64,000 nt of DNA from Methanocaldococcus bathoardescens. GTDB lineage: Archaea; AGJL01; Methanococci; Methanococcales; Methanocaldococcaceae. The position numbers were made by a program, and so were the translations under genes. Positions 26,102 through 34,387 of this stretch are shown here, piece by piece (positions within the stretch are counted from its first letter, which is position 1; every line of letters starts with the position of its first letter). The stretch covers positions 1,311,311-1,375,310 of the forward strand of contig NZ_CP009149.1 in the NCBI RefSeq assembly GCF_000739065.1, in the 5' to 3' direction. A model generated the notes under the pieces. The model was not told the origin of the DNA. It made no database searches and saw only the letters and a program-made list of their open reading frames with translations.

Positions 26102-27088
26102 CTACCTAAAAAGTTTTAATATATCATCTTTCTTTGGTTTTACAATTCCTTTTTCAGTTATGATTGCAGTTATTAAATCTGGAGGAGTTTTATCAAATGC
26201 ATAGTTATAACAGCTAACATTTTCTGGCACTATTCTAACTCCATCAATATATGCTACTTCGTCTTCACTTCTCTCCTCTATAATAACATCTTCTTCACTA
26301 CTTTTTAAATCAAACGTTGATAATGGGGCGGCAACATAAAATGGAATATTATGATATTTAGCTAAAACTGCCAAGCTATAAGTTCCAATTTTGTTATAAA
26401 CAGTCCCATCAGCTAAAATTCTATCTGCCCCAACTATAATTTTATCAATCTCTCCCTTTTGCATTAAAAATCCTGCTGTATTATCTGTTATAACCTTAAC
26501 AGGAATGCCTTCATAGCTTAACTCAAAAGCAGTTAATTTAGCTCCCTGCAATCTTGGCCTTGTCTCATCTGCTATAACTCTAATCTTTTTTCCGTTGTAG
26601 AATGCAAATCTAATCACACTTAGAGCAGTTCCATAGGCAGAGCAAGCTAAAGCCCCAGCATTGCAGTGGGTTAATATTGTATCCCCGTCTTCTATAAGTT
26701 TCTCTCCAATCATTCCAATTTTTCTGCAGGTTTCTATATCTTCTTCATGAATTTTCTTAGCTTCATCTAAGATTGATTTTCCTTTTTTGTAAGCTTCTAA
26801 GCATCTATCCAATGCCCAAAATAGATTAACAGCTGTAGGTCTTGTATTTTTTAAGATGTTGTATGCTTTATAGATATCATCCCCTTTAATTTCAGCTAAG
26901 GCTAATCCATAAGCCCCAGATATTCCAATAGCAGGGGCTCCTCTAACAACCATATCTTTTATTGCAAATGCAACATCTTCATAAGTTTTACAAATAAAAT
27001 ATTCTAATTTATGTGGAAGTTTTCTTTGGTCTATTAAAATTAGCTCTTTTTTATCATCATCCCATATTATTGGCCTTAAATCCTTCAT
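26102..27088 (-). CDS. mtnA: methylthioribose-1-phosphate isomerase (5-deoxyribose-1-phosphate type possible)
   Basis: This enzyme converts an aldose 1-phosphate to the ketose during recycling of methylthioadenosine or 5'-deoxyadenosine, the by-product of radical SAM enzymes. The 328-residue length is normal. Key motifs are VVRGAPAIGISGAYGLAL (about residue 48), THCNAGALACSAYGTAL with the catalytic cysteine (about residue 141), and VGADRILADGTVYNKIGTY with the catalytic aspartate (about residue 220). GTGAT lies just before the ATG. The start overlaps the upstream gene by four bases. Confidence 0.95.
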   Translation of the reverse strand: MKDLRPIIWDDDKKELILIDQRKLPHKLEYFICKTYEDVAFAIKDMVVRGAPAIGISGAYGLALAEIKGDDIYKAYNILKNTRPTAVNLFWALDRCLEAYKKGKSILDEAKKIHEEDIETCRKIGMIGEKLIEDGDTILTHCNAGALACSAYGTALSVIRFAFYNGKKIRVIADETRPRLQGAKLTAFELSYEGIPVKVITDNTAGFLMQKGEIDKIIVGADRILADGTVYNKIGTYSLAVLAKYHNIPFYVAAPLSTFDLKSSEEDVIIEERSEDEVAYIDGVRIVPENVSCYNYAFDKTPPDLITAIITEKGIVKPKKDDILKLFR

Positions 27089-27663
27089 TTTATCACTTTA
27101 AGCTTTTTTAGGTAGTATTTGCTATAAATTGCTCCAGCTGTATTGTGAGATAAAACTCTATCTTTAACAATAAATGTAGTTGTTGGAGCTTTTGAATATT
27201 TTTGAAATAAAATGTCATGTCCAATACATAACCCAACAATAATATTTAAATCAGTCCCAATCTCATTTAAAATTTCCGCCTGCCCTATTGGGTTGCACAT
27301 CGCTTCTTTTCCATTATTAATCTTTTTTAACTCAAGAACATCTTTATCAATTCCACAGACCTTACAGCAGACGGAATAAACATCAAAATGTTGTGATAAA
27401 ATTTCATCTAATATTTTTGCTTCATCTTCCAATCCAATACAAAAAGCAATACCTATTTTTTTATAATCCATAAGTTTGCAGAACTCTATAATCTCTTCCA
27501 ATCTCGTTTTTTTCATATAATAGGTTGCTTCAATATAGGCAGAAACCTTAGCTATTTTTAAATTATCTTCTTTTTTATATTCTTCCGTTATTTTCTCTGT
27601 CATGTCTTTTTTACAGTTTTTTCCAGCATAGCAAAGTTTTTTAATACATTTGGAGCACTTCAT
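27085..27663 (-). CDS. DUF1847-like cysteine-rich metal-binding protein
   Basis: The 192-residue product begins MKCSKCIKKLCYAGKNCKKD, with four cysteines suggesting a zinc or iron-sulfur site. Later SVCCKVCGIDKD and GKEAMCNPIGQAEILN carry more. LNIIVGLCIGHDILFQKYSKAPTTTFIVKDRV closes the domain. This matches DUF1847, of unknown function. ATG 27663 follows GGTGTTGATT. The stop overlaps the mtnA start (ATGA), so the two are translationally coupled. It is divergent from the permease gene. Confidence 0.78.
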   Translation of the reverse strand: MKCSKCIKKLCYAGKNCKKDMTEKITEEYKKEDNLKIAKVSAYIEATYYMKKTRLEEIIEFCKLMDYKKIGIAFCIGLEDEAKILDEILSQHFDVYSVCCKVCGIDKDVLELKKINNGKEAMCNPIGQAEILNEIGTDLNIIVGLCIGHDILFQKYSKAPTTTFIVKDRVLSHNTAGAIYSKYYLKKLKVIK

Positions 27664-27690
27664 AATCAACACCATATAGCTGGGATGTGT

Positions 27691-28740
27691 ATGAGAGTTG
27701 ATACATTTATATTTTTAATTTTTATATTTGTGGGCATTTTGATGTTAATGTTTGTAGTTAGCTTATCTGAAGCTATCCATGTAGTAGAATGGAAAACCAT
27801 AATATCTTTGTTTTATTTAATGGCTATTGTAAATGTTCTAAAAGACTTAAAATTTTTAGATTATGTTTCTTTAATTGTGATAAAACATTCAAGTAGAATA
27901 TTTATCACTTTAATAGCTTTAACTTTGATTTTGTCAATGTTAATAACAAATGATGTTGTTTTGTTTGTCATAGTTCCTCTCACATTAATTTTATTTAAAT
28001 ATATAGAAGCTGACAAAAAAGACCTTGAAAAACTTATAATATTTGAAGGTATATCTGCAAATATTGGTAGTGGTTTGACACCAATTGGTAATCCTCAAAA
28101 CATCTTTCTGTATCACTTTTATAATATAGACGCATTTGAATTCGTAAAAAATATGGTTCCTTTTGAAATTTTTGGAATTTTAGTTATTTTGCCATTTATG
28201 GAGTTTAGAAAGTATAATTGTAAGATAGATGTTGATGTAGAGTTTAAAAAAGAGTGGATAATTTATCTTATAATCTTTATGCTGATTTTACTTTGCATCT
28301 TTGGATTTTTAAATTTTATCTATGTATTTCCAATAATTTTAGCTGTTATTTTAATTAAAAAACCAAAAATTGATTATTTGTTTTTATTAACATTCATATT
28401 TTTGTTTGTAGATGTTTATGGTATTAAAAAATTAGGTATAATAAATTTGTTCAACGTAGTTAATAATGATGTGATGTTGATGATTTATTCTTCATTATTA
28501 TCTCAAATTATCTCTAACGTACCAGCAACTGTTCTTCTCTCAAATATCTACGATAACTGGTTACCTATTGCTTATGGAGTTAATGTTGGTGGTAATGGGA
28601 CTTTAATATCTTCATTTGCAAATTTGATAACATTGAGGCTGTCTAATAGGGAAGTTAGTGTAGTAAGGTTTTTATTAATTGGAATGATAATTTATATAAT
28701 GCACTTAACAGCTTTAACTTTGTATCTCAAAATATTTTAA
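27691..28740 (+). CDS. ArsB/CitT-superfamily membrane permease
   Basis: The 349-residue protein has about ten membrane segments. Two conserved hairpin regions are visible: ITNDVVLFVIVPLTLILF with SGLTPIGNPQNIFLYHFY (about residue 130), and IISNVPATVLLSNIY with NVGGNGTLISSFANLI near the C terminus. These resemble the paired substrate-binding loops of the ion transporter superfamily (ArsB, NhaD, CitMHS). The transported ion is unknown. The start could also be ATG 27685; neither has a strong ribosome site (GGGATGTG). Confidence 0.8.
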   Translation: MRVDTFIFLIFIFVGILMLMFVVSLSEAIHVVEWKTIISLFYLMAIVNVLKDLKFLDYVSLIVIKHSSRIFITLIALTLILSMLITNDVVLFVIVPLTLILFKYIEADKKDLEKLIIFEGISANIGSGLTPIGNPQNIFLYHFYNIDAFEFVKNMVPFEIFGILVILPFMEFRKYNCKIDVDVEFKKEWIIYLIIFMLILLCIFGFLNFIYVFPIILAVILIKKPKIDYLFLLTFIFLFVDVYGIKKLGIINLFNVVNNDVMLMIYSSLLSQIISNVPATVLLSNIYDNWLPIAYGVNVGGNGTLISSFANLITLRLSNREVSVVRFLLIGMIIYIMHLTALTLYLKIF

Positions 28741-28807
28741 AAGTAAAAAAAAGATGTGAAAAGAGAAAATAGCTGAAGAAAAAAGAAAAGGTTAAAGGGA
28801 GGCTAAA

Positions 28808-28846
28808 TTATTTCTTTGGGTTTTTTGGTTTTCTTGGAGCTACCAT
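28808..28846 (-). CDS. candidate 12-codon gene with own promoter
   Basis: On the minus strand ATG 28846 is preceded by GGGGGTGA at normal spacing (core GGTGA at 28852-28856) and encodes the basic peptide MVAPRKPKNPKK. A TATA element (TATATATAA at 28896-28904, minus strand) lies about 25 bases before a likely transcript start near 28872. A pyrimidine-rich tract, which could terminate transcription, follows between about 28745 and 28800. This makes a self-contained unit of about 100 bases between two plus-strand genes. It could instead be a small RNA. I know of no family for it. Confidence 0.35.
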   Translation of the reverse strand: MVAPRKPKNPKK

Positions 28847-28895
28847 GGGCTTCACCCCCATACAACTTTTGCAATTATTATACAGCTACTTAGGG

Positions 28896-28904
28896 TTATA
28901 TATA
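28896..28904 (-). promoter_or_regulatory. TATA box upstream of the 12-codon candidate
   Basis: Minus-strand TATATATAA in an intergenic region, with no annotated minus-strand gene downstream other than the candidate tiny gene at 28808-28846. Without that candidate the promoter would be unexplained. Confidence 0.4.
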
Positions 28905-28993
28905 CTAATATTCAACAAAAATTATGGGTTTTTTTGAATAAAGCTTTATAATATCTAATCTGTCCCATGCACACTTAAATTTTGGATGAAATC

Positions 28994-29404
28994 ATGCCAA
29001 GAAAGTTGCATAATAAGCTGGAATTAATGGAAGAGATAATAAATCTTGGGATTAATGGAGAAGAGATTACTATTTACAACATAACCAGAAAAATTAACCA
29101 AAAAATGAAATATAATAAAATTGAAAAACATTATGTTGGGGAACAAACAATAAGTGATATAATTAAAGAACTTGAAAGAATTGGGTGTTTAAAATTAAAA
29201 TCTAAAGAAATGACAAAAATTGGAAAAGAAAAGAAAATATATGAATTAACCAATGATGCGTTAAAAATTTTTCAAATTTATGCAAAATATTACCAAACAA
29301 TACATAAAATAATTAGAATGTTGAATGAGTTAAACCTTTGCGATGAAGATAAAGAAATATTTTTACAAATCCTATCAAACTATGCAAAACGTAAGTTGAG
29401 ATGA
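28994..29404 (+). CDS. winged-helix DNA-binding protein
   Basis: The 136-residue product begins PRKLHNKLELMEEIINLGINGEEITIYNI and continues with GEQTISDIIKELERIGCLKLKS and YELTNDALKIFQIYAKYY. This is the layout of a winged helix-turn-helix domain (about residues 10-95) with a C-terminal dimerisation helix. The recognition helix would be SDIIKELERIG. The target is unknown. ATG 28994 is weakly supported by GGATGAAATC. The stop overlaps an ATG of the following peptidase gene (ATGA), so the two are probably one operon. Confidence 0.78.
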   Translation: MPRKLHNKLELMEEIINLGINGEEITIYNITRKINQKMKYNKIEKHYVGEQTISDIIKELERIGCLKLKSKEMTKIGKEKKIYELTNDALKIFQIYAKYYQTIHKIIRMLNELNLCDEDKEIFLQILSNYAKRKLR

Positions 29405-29409
29405 TAAAT

Positions 29410-30660
29410 ATGGAATTAAAAGAAGAAGCTATAAAGTTAGAGAGTGATTTGATAAGAATAAATTCAGTGAATCCTTCATTTGGTGGAAAAGGAGAGAAAG
29501 AGAAGGCAGAGTATGTTAAGAAGAAATTGATGGAGTATGTTGAAGAATATAATATAAAAAATTACACTTTGAAAGAATACAACATTATAGATAGATGTGG
29601 AATTGAGAGACCAAATATAGTATTTAAAATAGATTTTGGAAGAGATAAGGCATTACATATTATCTCTCATTTAGATACTGTTCCAGAAGGGGATATTAGT
29701 TTATGGGACACAAATCCTTATGAACCAGTTGTTAAAGATGGGAAAATTTATGGAAGAGGAAGCGAAGACAACCATAAGGGAATTGTTTCTTCTTTACTAT
29801 TGTTAAAGATGATTTTTGAAAATAATATTAAACCAAAATACAACTTATCATTAATTTTTGTCTCTGATGAAGAAGATGGAAGTGAATATGGCTTAAAATA
29901 TCTATTGGATAACTTTGAAGATGAGATATTTAAAAAGGATGATTTAATCATAGTTCCTGACTTTGGAACACCAACTGGAGAATTTGTGGAGATTGGGGAA
30001 AAGGGAATTTTGTGGATAAAATTTAACATTAAAGGAAAGCAATGTCATGGTAGCACACCTGAAAATGGGTTGAATGCTGATATAGTGGCATTTAACTTTG
30101 CAAATGAGTTATATAATAGCTTATATGAGAAATTTGATGAAATTAATTCAATATTTCTGCCAGAATATTCAACCTTTGAACCAACGATATTGAAAAATAA
30201 AGTTGAAAATCCAAACACAATTCCAGGATATGTAGAGGTTGTTTTTGATTGTAGAATTTTGCCAACTTACAAAATAGAGGAAGTTTTAGAGTTTATAGAT
30301 GAATTTATTAAAAACTTTGACTTTAAGAAATATCTTAAGCATTATGATAACTCAATAAAGGCAGAGATAACTTATGAAATATTAAAGGCTGAAAATCCAA
30401 ATTACACAGATGAAAATGCAGAGGTTATTAAAGAATTGAAAAAAGCTATAAAGAATGTTTTAAATAGAGAGGCAAAACTCTGTGGAATGGGTGGAGGAAC
30501 TGTTGCGGCATTTTTGAGAGAGAAAAACTATGCAGTAGCAGTTTGGGGTATTGGAGAAGAAACTGCCCACCAACCAAATGAGCATATTAAAATAGAGGAT
30601 TTGGTTAAGATGACTGAAGTGTTTTATGAAATTTTGAAATGGAGACTGTCAAGTTATTGA
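29410..30660 (+). CDS. M20 family metallopeptidase (DapE/ArgE-like), C terminus altered by IS
   Basis: The 416-residue product has the M20 motifs in order: [13 protein letters not shown] (zinc-binding His-Asp, about residue 85), [16 protein letters not shown] (bridging Asp), [16 protein letters not shown] (catalytic Glu) and [15 protein letters not shown] (dimer-domain His). It may act as succinyl-diaminopimelate desuccinylase in lysine synthesis, but the substrate cannot be fixed. The final five residues (RLSSY) and the stop are encoded by the left end of the insertion sequence at 30642-31343. Deleting the element restores AAA-TAG, ending the protein at ...YEILK. ATG 29401 is an alternative start. 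Confidence 0.9.
   Translation: MELKEEAIKLESDLIRINSVNPSFGGKGEKEKAEYVKKKLMEYVEEYNIKNYTLKEYNIIDRCGIERPNIVFKIDFGRDKALHIISHLDTVPEGDISLWDTNPYEPVVKDGKIYGRGSEDNHKGIVSSLLLLKMIFENNIKPKYNLSLIFVSDEEDGSEYGLKYLLDNFEDEIFKKDDLIIVPDFGTPTGEFVEIGEKGILWIKFNIKGKQCHGSTPENGLNADIVAFNFANELYNSLYEKFDEINSIFLPEYSTFEPTILKNKVENPNTIPGYVEVVFDCRILPTYKIEEVLEFIDEFIKNFDFKKYLKHYDNSIKAEITYEILKAENPNYTDENAEVIKELKKAIKNVLNREAKLCGMGGGTVAAFLREKNYAVAVWGIGEETAHQPNEHIKIEDLVKMTEVFYEILKWRLSSY
30632..30640. repeat. left copy of 9-bp target duplication of IS copy 2
   Basis: TTTTGAAAT directly precedes the insertion sequence and is repeated at 31344-31352 on the other side. It lies in the last codons of the M20 peptidase gene (ATT-TTG-AAA-T). 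Confidence 0.85.
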
Positions 30661-31343
30661 TAGTATCCAATTGTAGAACATCATGAAGCTCTTTATCCAA
30701 CTAATAACCGTATCGAACTTACTATTATTAGGGAATCTATTAAAGAATGCTTTTGTTCTTCGTTTAAGCAGTGAGAAGAAGCTTTCTACACAATTTCTCA
30801 GTCCGAATCGGACTCTTTCAAATTTTAAGCCCAACTTCTGCAACGCCCACGGATACCATCTCCCACCATCAACCAAAATTTTAGGCTTATTCGAGCAAAA
30901 TTTTAATATACCCCTAACGAATAATATAGTATCGAGGTAATTTCTTGTCTCTGATATATAAACTCCCAAGCATTCCTTCGATTCAACGTCAATAGCAGAC
31001 CATACGTAAATAGTCTTATCTCCAAATTTTAGTTTAGTCTCGTCTATTGCAATTGGGTTTCTTACACTCCTCTTAGGTTCGTTTAAGACTTCTTTAATCT
31101 TGTGATAATAAACTCTAACTGACTCGTGGCTTATACTTTCGAATTGGGAGAGAAATAAACTCGTCTTCCTCAACGATAACCCGAGGTAGTATAAAAGCCC
31201 TGCTAAGATTTTAACTTCTATCGACTTCCTATTCCTCTTAAAAAGCTTCTTCTCTTCGATTCTCTCCTTTATTACATCTATTGCGAGCTTCATATTTACT
31301 ATTTTTTATCGACATATTGATAAAAATTTAACCTGACAGTCTC
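30642..31343 (-). mobile_element. insertion sequence, copy 2, 702 bp
   Basis: This copy is on the minus strand. Its ends, read inward, are GAGACTGTCAAGTTA (left) and GAGACTGTCAGGTTA (right). It carries one intact transposase gene. It is flanked by TTTTGAAAT on both sides, with one unpaired G at the left junction. It has landed exactly at the junction between the M20 peptidase gene and mfnE and separates genes that were a few bases apart. The clear target duplication suggests recent insertion compared with copy 1. Confidence 0.93.
30649..31293 (-). CDS. DDE transposase, IS copy 2
   Basis: This 214-residue IS6-like transposase is nearly identical to copy 1 at 9825-10469. [25 protein letters not shown] and [13 protein letters not shown] carry the D, D and E residues. 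It differs at about 11 positions (for example IEE for IKE near residue 12 and RNP for RNL near residue 80), all before residue 131. It looks functional. Confidence 0.92.
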   Translation of the reverse strand: MKLAIDVIKERIEEKKLFKRNRKSIEVKILAGLLYYLGLSLRKTSLFLSQFESISHESVRVYYHKIKEVLNEPKRSVRNPIAIDETKLKFGDKTIYVWSAIDVESKECLGVYISETRNYLDTILFVRGILKFCSNKPKILVDGGRWYPWALQKLGLKFERVRFGLRNCVESFFSLLKRRTKAFFNRFPNNSKFDTVISWIKSFMMFYNWILSIT

Positions 31344-31352
31344 TTTTGAAAT
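31344..31352. repeat. right copy of 9-bp target duplication of IS copy 2
   Basis: TTTTGAAAT follows the element immediately. The next bases, AGTGAGAACATG, complete the original TAG stop of the peptidase gene and then form the GTGAG ribosome site of mfnE. Confidence 0.85.
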
Positions 31353-31361
31353 AGTGAGAAC

Positions 31362-32006
31362 ATGCATATAGTAAAAATTGGTGGCTCTCTAACTTATGAT
31401 GCAGAGCCATTATTAAAGGCATTAAAAAACTATGCAAAAGAAAAAAATAAGAAGATAGTTATTATTCCTGGTGGAGGAGAATTTGCAAATGTTGTTAGAA
31501 ATATAGATAAAGCTCTAAATATCTCAAACTCACTATCTCACAAACTTGCTATAAAATGTATGGATTTAATTGGAGAGGTTTATGCTGAAATTGGAGATAT
31601 AAAAGCTTATGATACATTATTTGATTTAAAAAGAGAGATAGAAAAAGAAAAGATAGCTATATTATTACCTTCAAAAATTTTACTATCAACAGATATTGCT
31701 GAGCATTCTTGGGCTATAACATCAGATTCATTAAGTTTATATATAGGAAAGTTATTAGATGTTAGGGAAGTTATAATAGCAACTGATGTTGATGGCATAT
31801 ATGACAAATTCCCAGGAGGGAAACTATTAAATATTATTAATGCAAATGACATTAAAGGTTCAACATCTGTAGATGAGATCTTTCCAATTCTTTTAAAAAA
31901 ATTTAAAATGAACGCTTACGTTGTTAATGGTAAATATCCAGAGAGAGTTATAGATATTTTAGAAGGAAAACACAACATATGTACGAAAATTATTGGAATA
32001 GAATAG
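31362..32006 (+). CDS. mfnE: [5-(aminomethyl)furan-3-yl]methyl phosphate kinase
   Basis: MfnE phosphorylates the aminomethylfuran phosphate to the diphosphate needed for methanofuran assembly; this activity is known for the M. jannaschii homologue. The 214-residue protein belongs to the amino acid kinase family. HIVKIGGSLTYDAEPLL and IIPGGGEFANVVRNID bind the phosphates, and REVIIATDVDGIYDKFPGG is the nucleotide-binding region. The ATG follows GTGAGAAC. That ribosome site is now only nine bases from the insertion sequence, so any promoter would have to come from the element or from read-through. Confidence 0.88.
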   Translation: MHIVKIGGSLTYDAEPLLKALKNYAKEKNKKIVIIPGGGEFANVVRNIDKALNISNSLSHKLAIKCMDLIGEVYAEIGDIKAYDTLFDLKREIEKEKIAILLPSKILLSTDIAEHSWAITSDSLSLYIGKLLDVREVIIATDVDGIYDKFPGGKLLNIINANDIKGSTSVDEIFPILLKKFKMNAYVVNGKYPERVIDILEGKHNICTKIIGIE

Positions 32007-32034
32007 ATAAAATATACCTGCACAAACCTAAGAG

Positions 32035-32093
32035 GCATTGTCCCTTTAGGGGGCAATGCATCCGTTTTGATGGGAACTTTTCCTAAAAGTTCC
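32035..32093. repeat. GC-rich double hairpin before the zinc-ribbon gene
   Basis: Two stems lie between mfnE and the zinc-ribbon gene. GCATTG-T-CCC pairs with GGGGCAATGC (32035-32059), and GGAACTTTT pairs with AAAAGTTCC (32073-32093). The second, with its flanks (TTTTGATG...CATA), closely matches the third hairpin of the element at 19849-19871. The sequence just after it (TACAAAAAATTATTTGG) resembles the end of mfnE (TACGAAAATTATTGG), hinting at a duplicated gene end as at aIF1A, but more decayed. Confidence 0.5.
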
Positions 32094-32120
32094 ATACAAA
32101 AAATTATTTGGGTGGGAGAG

Positions 32121-32285
32121 ATGAAATACATTTGCATAAGCTGTAATGCTGAGATTGCTCCAAGAGAGAAATCAACAAAATTCCCATGTCCAAACTGTGG
32201 AGAAGTAGAGATTGTAAGATGTGAGAGATGCAGAAAATTAAACAACCCATACAAATGTCCAAAATGTGGATTTGAAGGCCCATAA
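32121..32285 (+). CDS. small zinc-ribbon protein
   Basis: The 54-residue product has four CxxC pairs ([31 protein letters not shown]), enough for two zinc ribbons. It belongs to a widespread archaeal small zinc-finger family; nucleic acid binding or a role in translation is likely but unproven. ATG 32121 follows GGGTGGGAG. It is 30 bases upstream of EF-1 beta and is co-transcribed with it. Confidence 0.9.
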   Translation: MKYICISCNAEIAPREKSTKFPCPNCGEVEIVRCERCRKLNNPYKCPKCGFEGP

Positions 32286-32315
32286 ATCCAAATTTCAATA
32301 ATATGTGGTGAGAGA

Positions 32316-32585
32316 ATGGCAGCTGTATTAGCAAAAATAAAAATTATGCCTACAAGTCCAGAAGTTAATAAAGAAGAGTTAAAAGAGAAAATTAAAGAAG
32401 TATTAGAAAAGCAAGATGTTGCTATAAGAGGATTATTTGATGAGCCATTAGCTTTTGGTTTATACGCTATATACACCGTTATTGAAATGGAAGAAAGAGA
32501 AGGAGGAACAGAACCAATAGAAAATGCTTTAGCAGAAATTGACGATGTTGAGAGCGTTGAAACAGTAGAAGTTTCATTGGCATAA
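32316..32585 (+). CDS. ef1b: translation elongation factor aEF-1 beta
   Basis: aEF-1 beta promotes GDP/GTP exchange on EF-1 alpha. The 89-residue archaeal form has only the catalytic domain. It starts AAVLAKIKIMPTSPEVNKEE, contains IRGLFDEPLAFGLYAIYTVIEM, and ends with VESVETVEVSLA. This length and the C-terminal motif are diagnostic. GGTGAGAGA precedes the ATG. Confidence 0.96.
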   Translation: MAAVLAKIKIMPTSPEVNKEELKEKIKEVLEKQDVAIRGLFDEPLAFGLYAIYTVIEMEEREGGTEPIENALAEIDDVESVETVEVSLA

Positions 32586-32792
32586 ATTTTACAACTTTTT
32601 TTGGATATTAAGCTAAAAATTATTTTTGTTTTATTGTTTCCTATTTATTCGTAAATTATATATAACACTTTAAAAATTTTATATTCTTACATTCTAAAAT
32701 CTCTAACTGCTGTTGATGAGATATTCATAGTTTAAATAGCATAAACAGACCGCAAATAAATAATAACTATCATAATTTAGAAAATAAGTTAT

Positions 32793-32853
32793 CCCAGAAT
32801 GCTTCGATGATAATTTGATATTATATAATTTTGAAACAATGAGGCATTCTGGG
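32793..32853. repeat. 61-bp inverted-repeat element flanked by TTAT
   Basis: CCCAGAATGC (32793-32802) and GCATTCTGGG (32844-32853) form a perfect 10-bp inverted repeat around a 41-base AT-rich loop. TTAT flanks both ends (32789-32792 and 32854-32857). This looks like a tiny MITE with a 4-bp target duplication, or a stem-loop upstream of the ribosomal operon promoter. The rest of the 32586-32939 gap is AT-rich, with a second TATA-like ATTATATATAAC near 32655. Confidence 0.45.
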
Positions 32854-32878
32854 TTATTGGTAGTTGAACATAATAAAA

Positions 32879-32889
32879 GTATATAAACT
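32879..32889 (+). promoter_or_regulatory. TATA box of the ribosomal protein operon
   Basis: GTATATAAACT lies about 50-60 bases before the L22 start codon, a suitable place for the main promoter of the long operon that starts here. In M. jannaschii the earlier S10-cluster genes (L3 to S19) are elsewhere, so a promoter at L22 is expected. Confidence 0.6.
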
Positions 32890-32939
32890 TCTTATAATCT
32901 AAGATTAGTTAAACCATTTTAAGCTTAAGGGTGATAATG

Positions 32940-33401
32940 ATGGGTAAATTAAAATACAAGATACAAGTCAATCCTGAAAAAACAGCAAGGGCTATGGGAA
33001 GAAATATTCCAATATCAAGAAAACATGCAAGAGAGATATGTAAATCAATAAATGGAATGAAATTGGATGATGCTATAAGGTTCTTAGAAGATGTTATTGC
33101 AATGAGAAGACCAGTTCTCTTTAGAAGACACTGCAAGAAAGTAGGGCACAGAAAAGGTAAGCTTGGCTGGCCTGCTGGTAGATACCCAGTTAAAGCAGCT
33201 AAGACAATCTTAAAGATATTACAGCACGCTAAGGCAAATGCTGAATACAAAGGTTTAAACACTGAAAAGTTAAGAATAAAACATATCTCAACAAACAAAG
33301 GAATAACAATCAAAAGATACATGCCAAGAGCATTTGGTAGAGCTACACCTAAGTTCCAAGAAACAGTTCATATACAAGTTATCTTAGAAGAATACCACTA
33401 A
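32940..33401 (+). CDS. rpl22: ribosomal protein L22
   Basis: This large-subunit protein lines the exit tunnel. The 153-residue product shows ARAMGRNIPISRKHAREICK and the conserved beta-hairpin region HISTNKGITIKRYMPRAFGRA near the C terminus. ATG 32940 is chosen because GGTGAT lies four bases upstream; the ATG at 32937 would be too close. It is the first gene of the ribosomal operon. Confidence 0.97.
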   Translation: MGKLKYKIQVNPEKTARAMGRNIPISRKHAREICKSINGMKLDDAIRFLEDVIAMRRPVLFRRHCKKVGHRKGKLGWPAGRYPVKAAKTILKILQHAKANAEYKGLNTEKLRIKHISTNKGITIKRYMPRAFGRATPKFQETVHIQVILEEYH

Positions 33402-33427
33402 AAAATGAGATATAAAGGTGGAAGTCC

Positions 33428-34054
33428 ATGATAGAAAGAACATTTGTTAAAGAAAATGTTAAGAGATTGTTAATTGATGAGTACTTCAAGAAGGAGTTAA
33501 GCAGAGCAGGATACAGCCACTGCGATATAAGAAAAACCCCTATAGGAACAAAAATCATTATATATGCTGAAAAACCAGGTTTTGTTATTGGTAGGAGAGG
33601 AAGCAGAATTAGAGAATTAACAGAGAAATTAGCTAAAGAGTTTGGTGTTGAAAAACCACAAATCGATGTTAAACCAGTAGAAAACCCAGACTTAGATGCT
33701 CAAGTTGTTGCTCAAAAAGTAGCTCAGTCATTAGAGAGAGGATTGCACTTCAGAAGAGTTGGGCACACTGCAGTAAGAAGAGTTATGAATGCCGGAGCTA
33801 AGGGAGTTATAGTTATTATTTCAGGTAAATTAACTGGAGAGAGAGCAAGAACAGAGAAGTTCATGGCTGGATACATGAAACACTGTGGAGAGCCAGCTGA
33901 AGAGCTTGTTGATAAGGGAAGAGCAATAGCAAAAACAAAGCCAGGGGTTATAGGAGTTACAGTAAAAATCATGAGACCAGATGTCTTATTACCAGATGAA
34001 ATTATAATTAAAGAAGATGCAGAAGTAAAACATGTAGTTGAAGAAGAGCAATAA
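33428..34054 (+). CDS. rps3: ribosomal protein S3
   Basis: This 208-residue small-subunit head protein has an N-terminal KH domain with [18 protein letters not shown] (about residue 55). The C-terminal domain has [20 protein letters not shown] and [11 protein letters not shown]-like segments. GGTGGAAGTCC precedes the ATG. It lies 26 bases after L22. Confidence 0.97.
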   Translation: MIERTFVKENVKRLLIDEYFKKELSRAGYSHCDIRKTPIGTKIIIYAEKPGFVIGRRGSRIRELTEKLAKEFGVEKPQIDVKPVENPDLDAQVVAQKVAQSLERGLHFRRVGHTAVRRVMNAGAKGVIVIISGKLTGERARTEKFMAGYMKHCGEPAEELVDKGRAIAKTKPGVIGVTVKIMRPDVLLPDEIIIKEDAEVKHVVEEEQ

Positions 34055-34066
34055 AGGTGAGGAAAT

Positions 34067-34279
34067 ATGGCTATATTAAGAGCAAGTGAATTAAGAGAAA
34101 TGTCAATAGAAGAATTAAAAGAAAAACTCGTAGAATTGAAAAGAGAATTGTTAAAAGAGAGAGCAAGTAAAGCAGTTGCTGGAGCTCCTTCAAATCCAGG
34201 TAGAATGAGAGAAATTAGAAGAACAATAGCGAGAATATTAACAATAATGAATGAAAAGAAAAGAATGGCTTCACAGTAA
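34067..34279 (+). CDS. rpl29: ribosomal protein L29
   Basis: The 70-residue helical hairpin protein sits at the tunnel exit. [30 protein letters not shown] and [19 protein letters not shown] are the two helices. GGTGAGGAAAT precedes the ATG, 12 bases after S3. Confidence 0.97.
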   Translation: MAILRASELREMSIEELKEKLVELKRELLKERASKAVAGAPSNPGRMREIRRTIARILTIMNEKKRMASQ

Positions 34280-34387
34280 TAACAAAAATTAAACCAAAAT
34301 ATTCAAGGAAAAATTTAAATACCTTATCTAAATATTATTTACTATACTCAATTACTTAGATGGCATATAAAATACAGAGGTGCAGTG

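Noticed and set aside
32700-32760. TTGATGAG resembling a C box near 32715
   Set aside because: No CTGA D box at the right distance and no second box pair on either strand, so not called as a C/D guide RNA.
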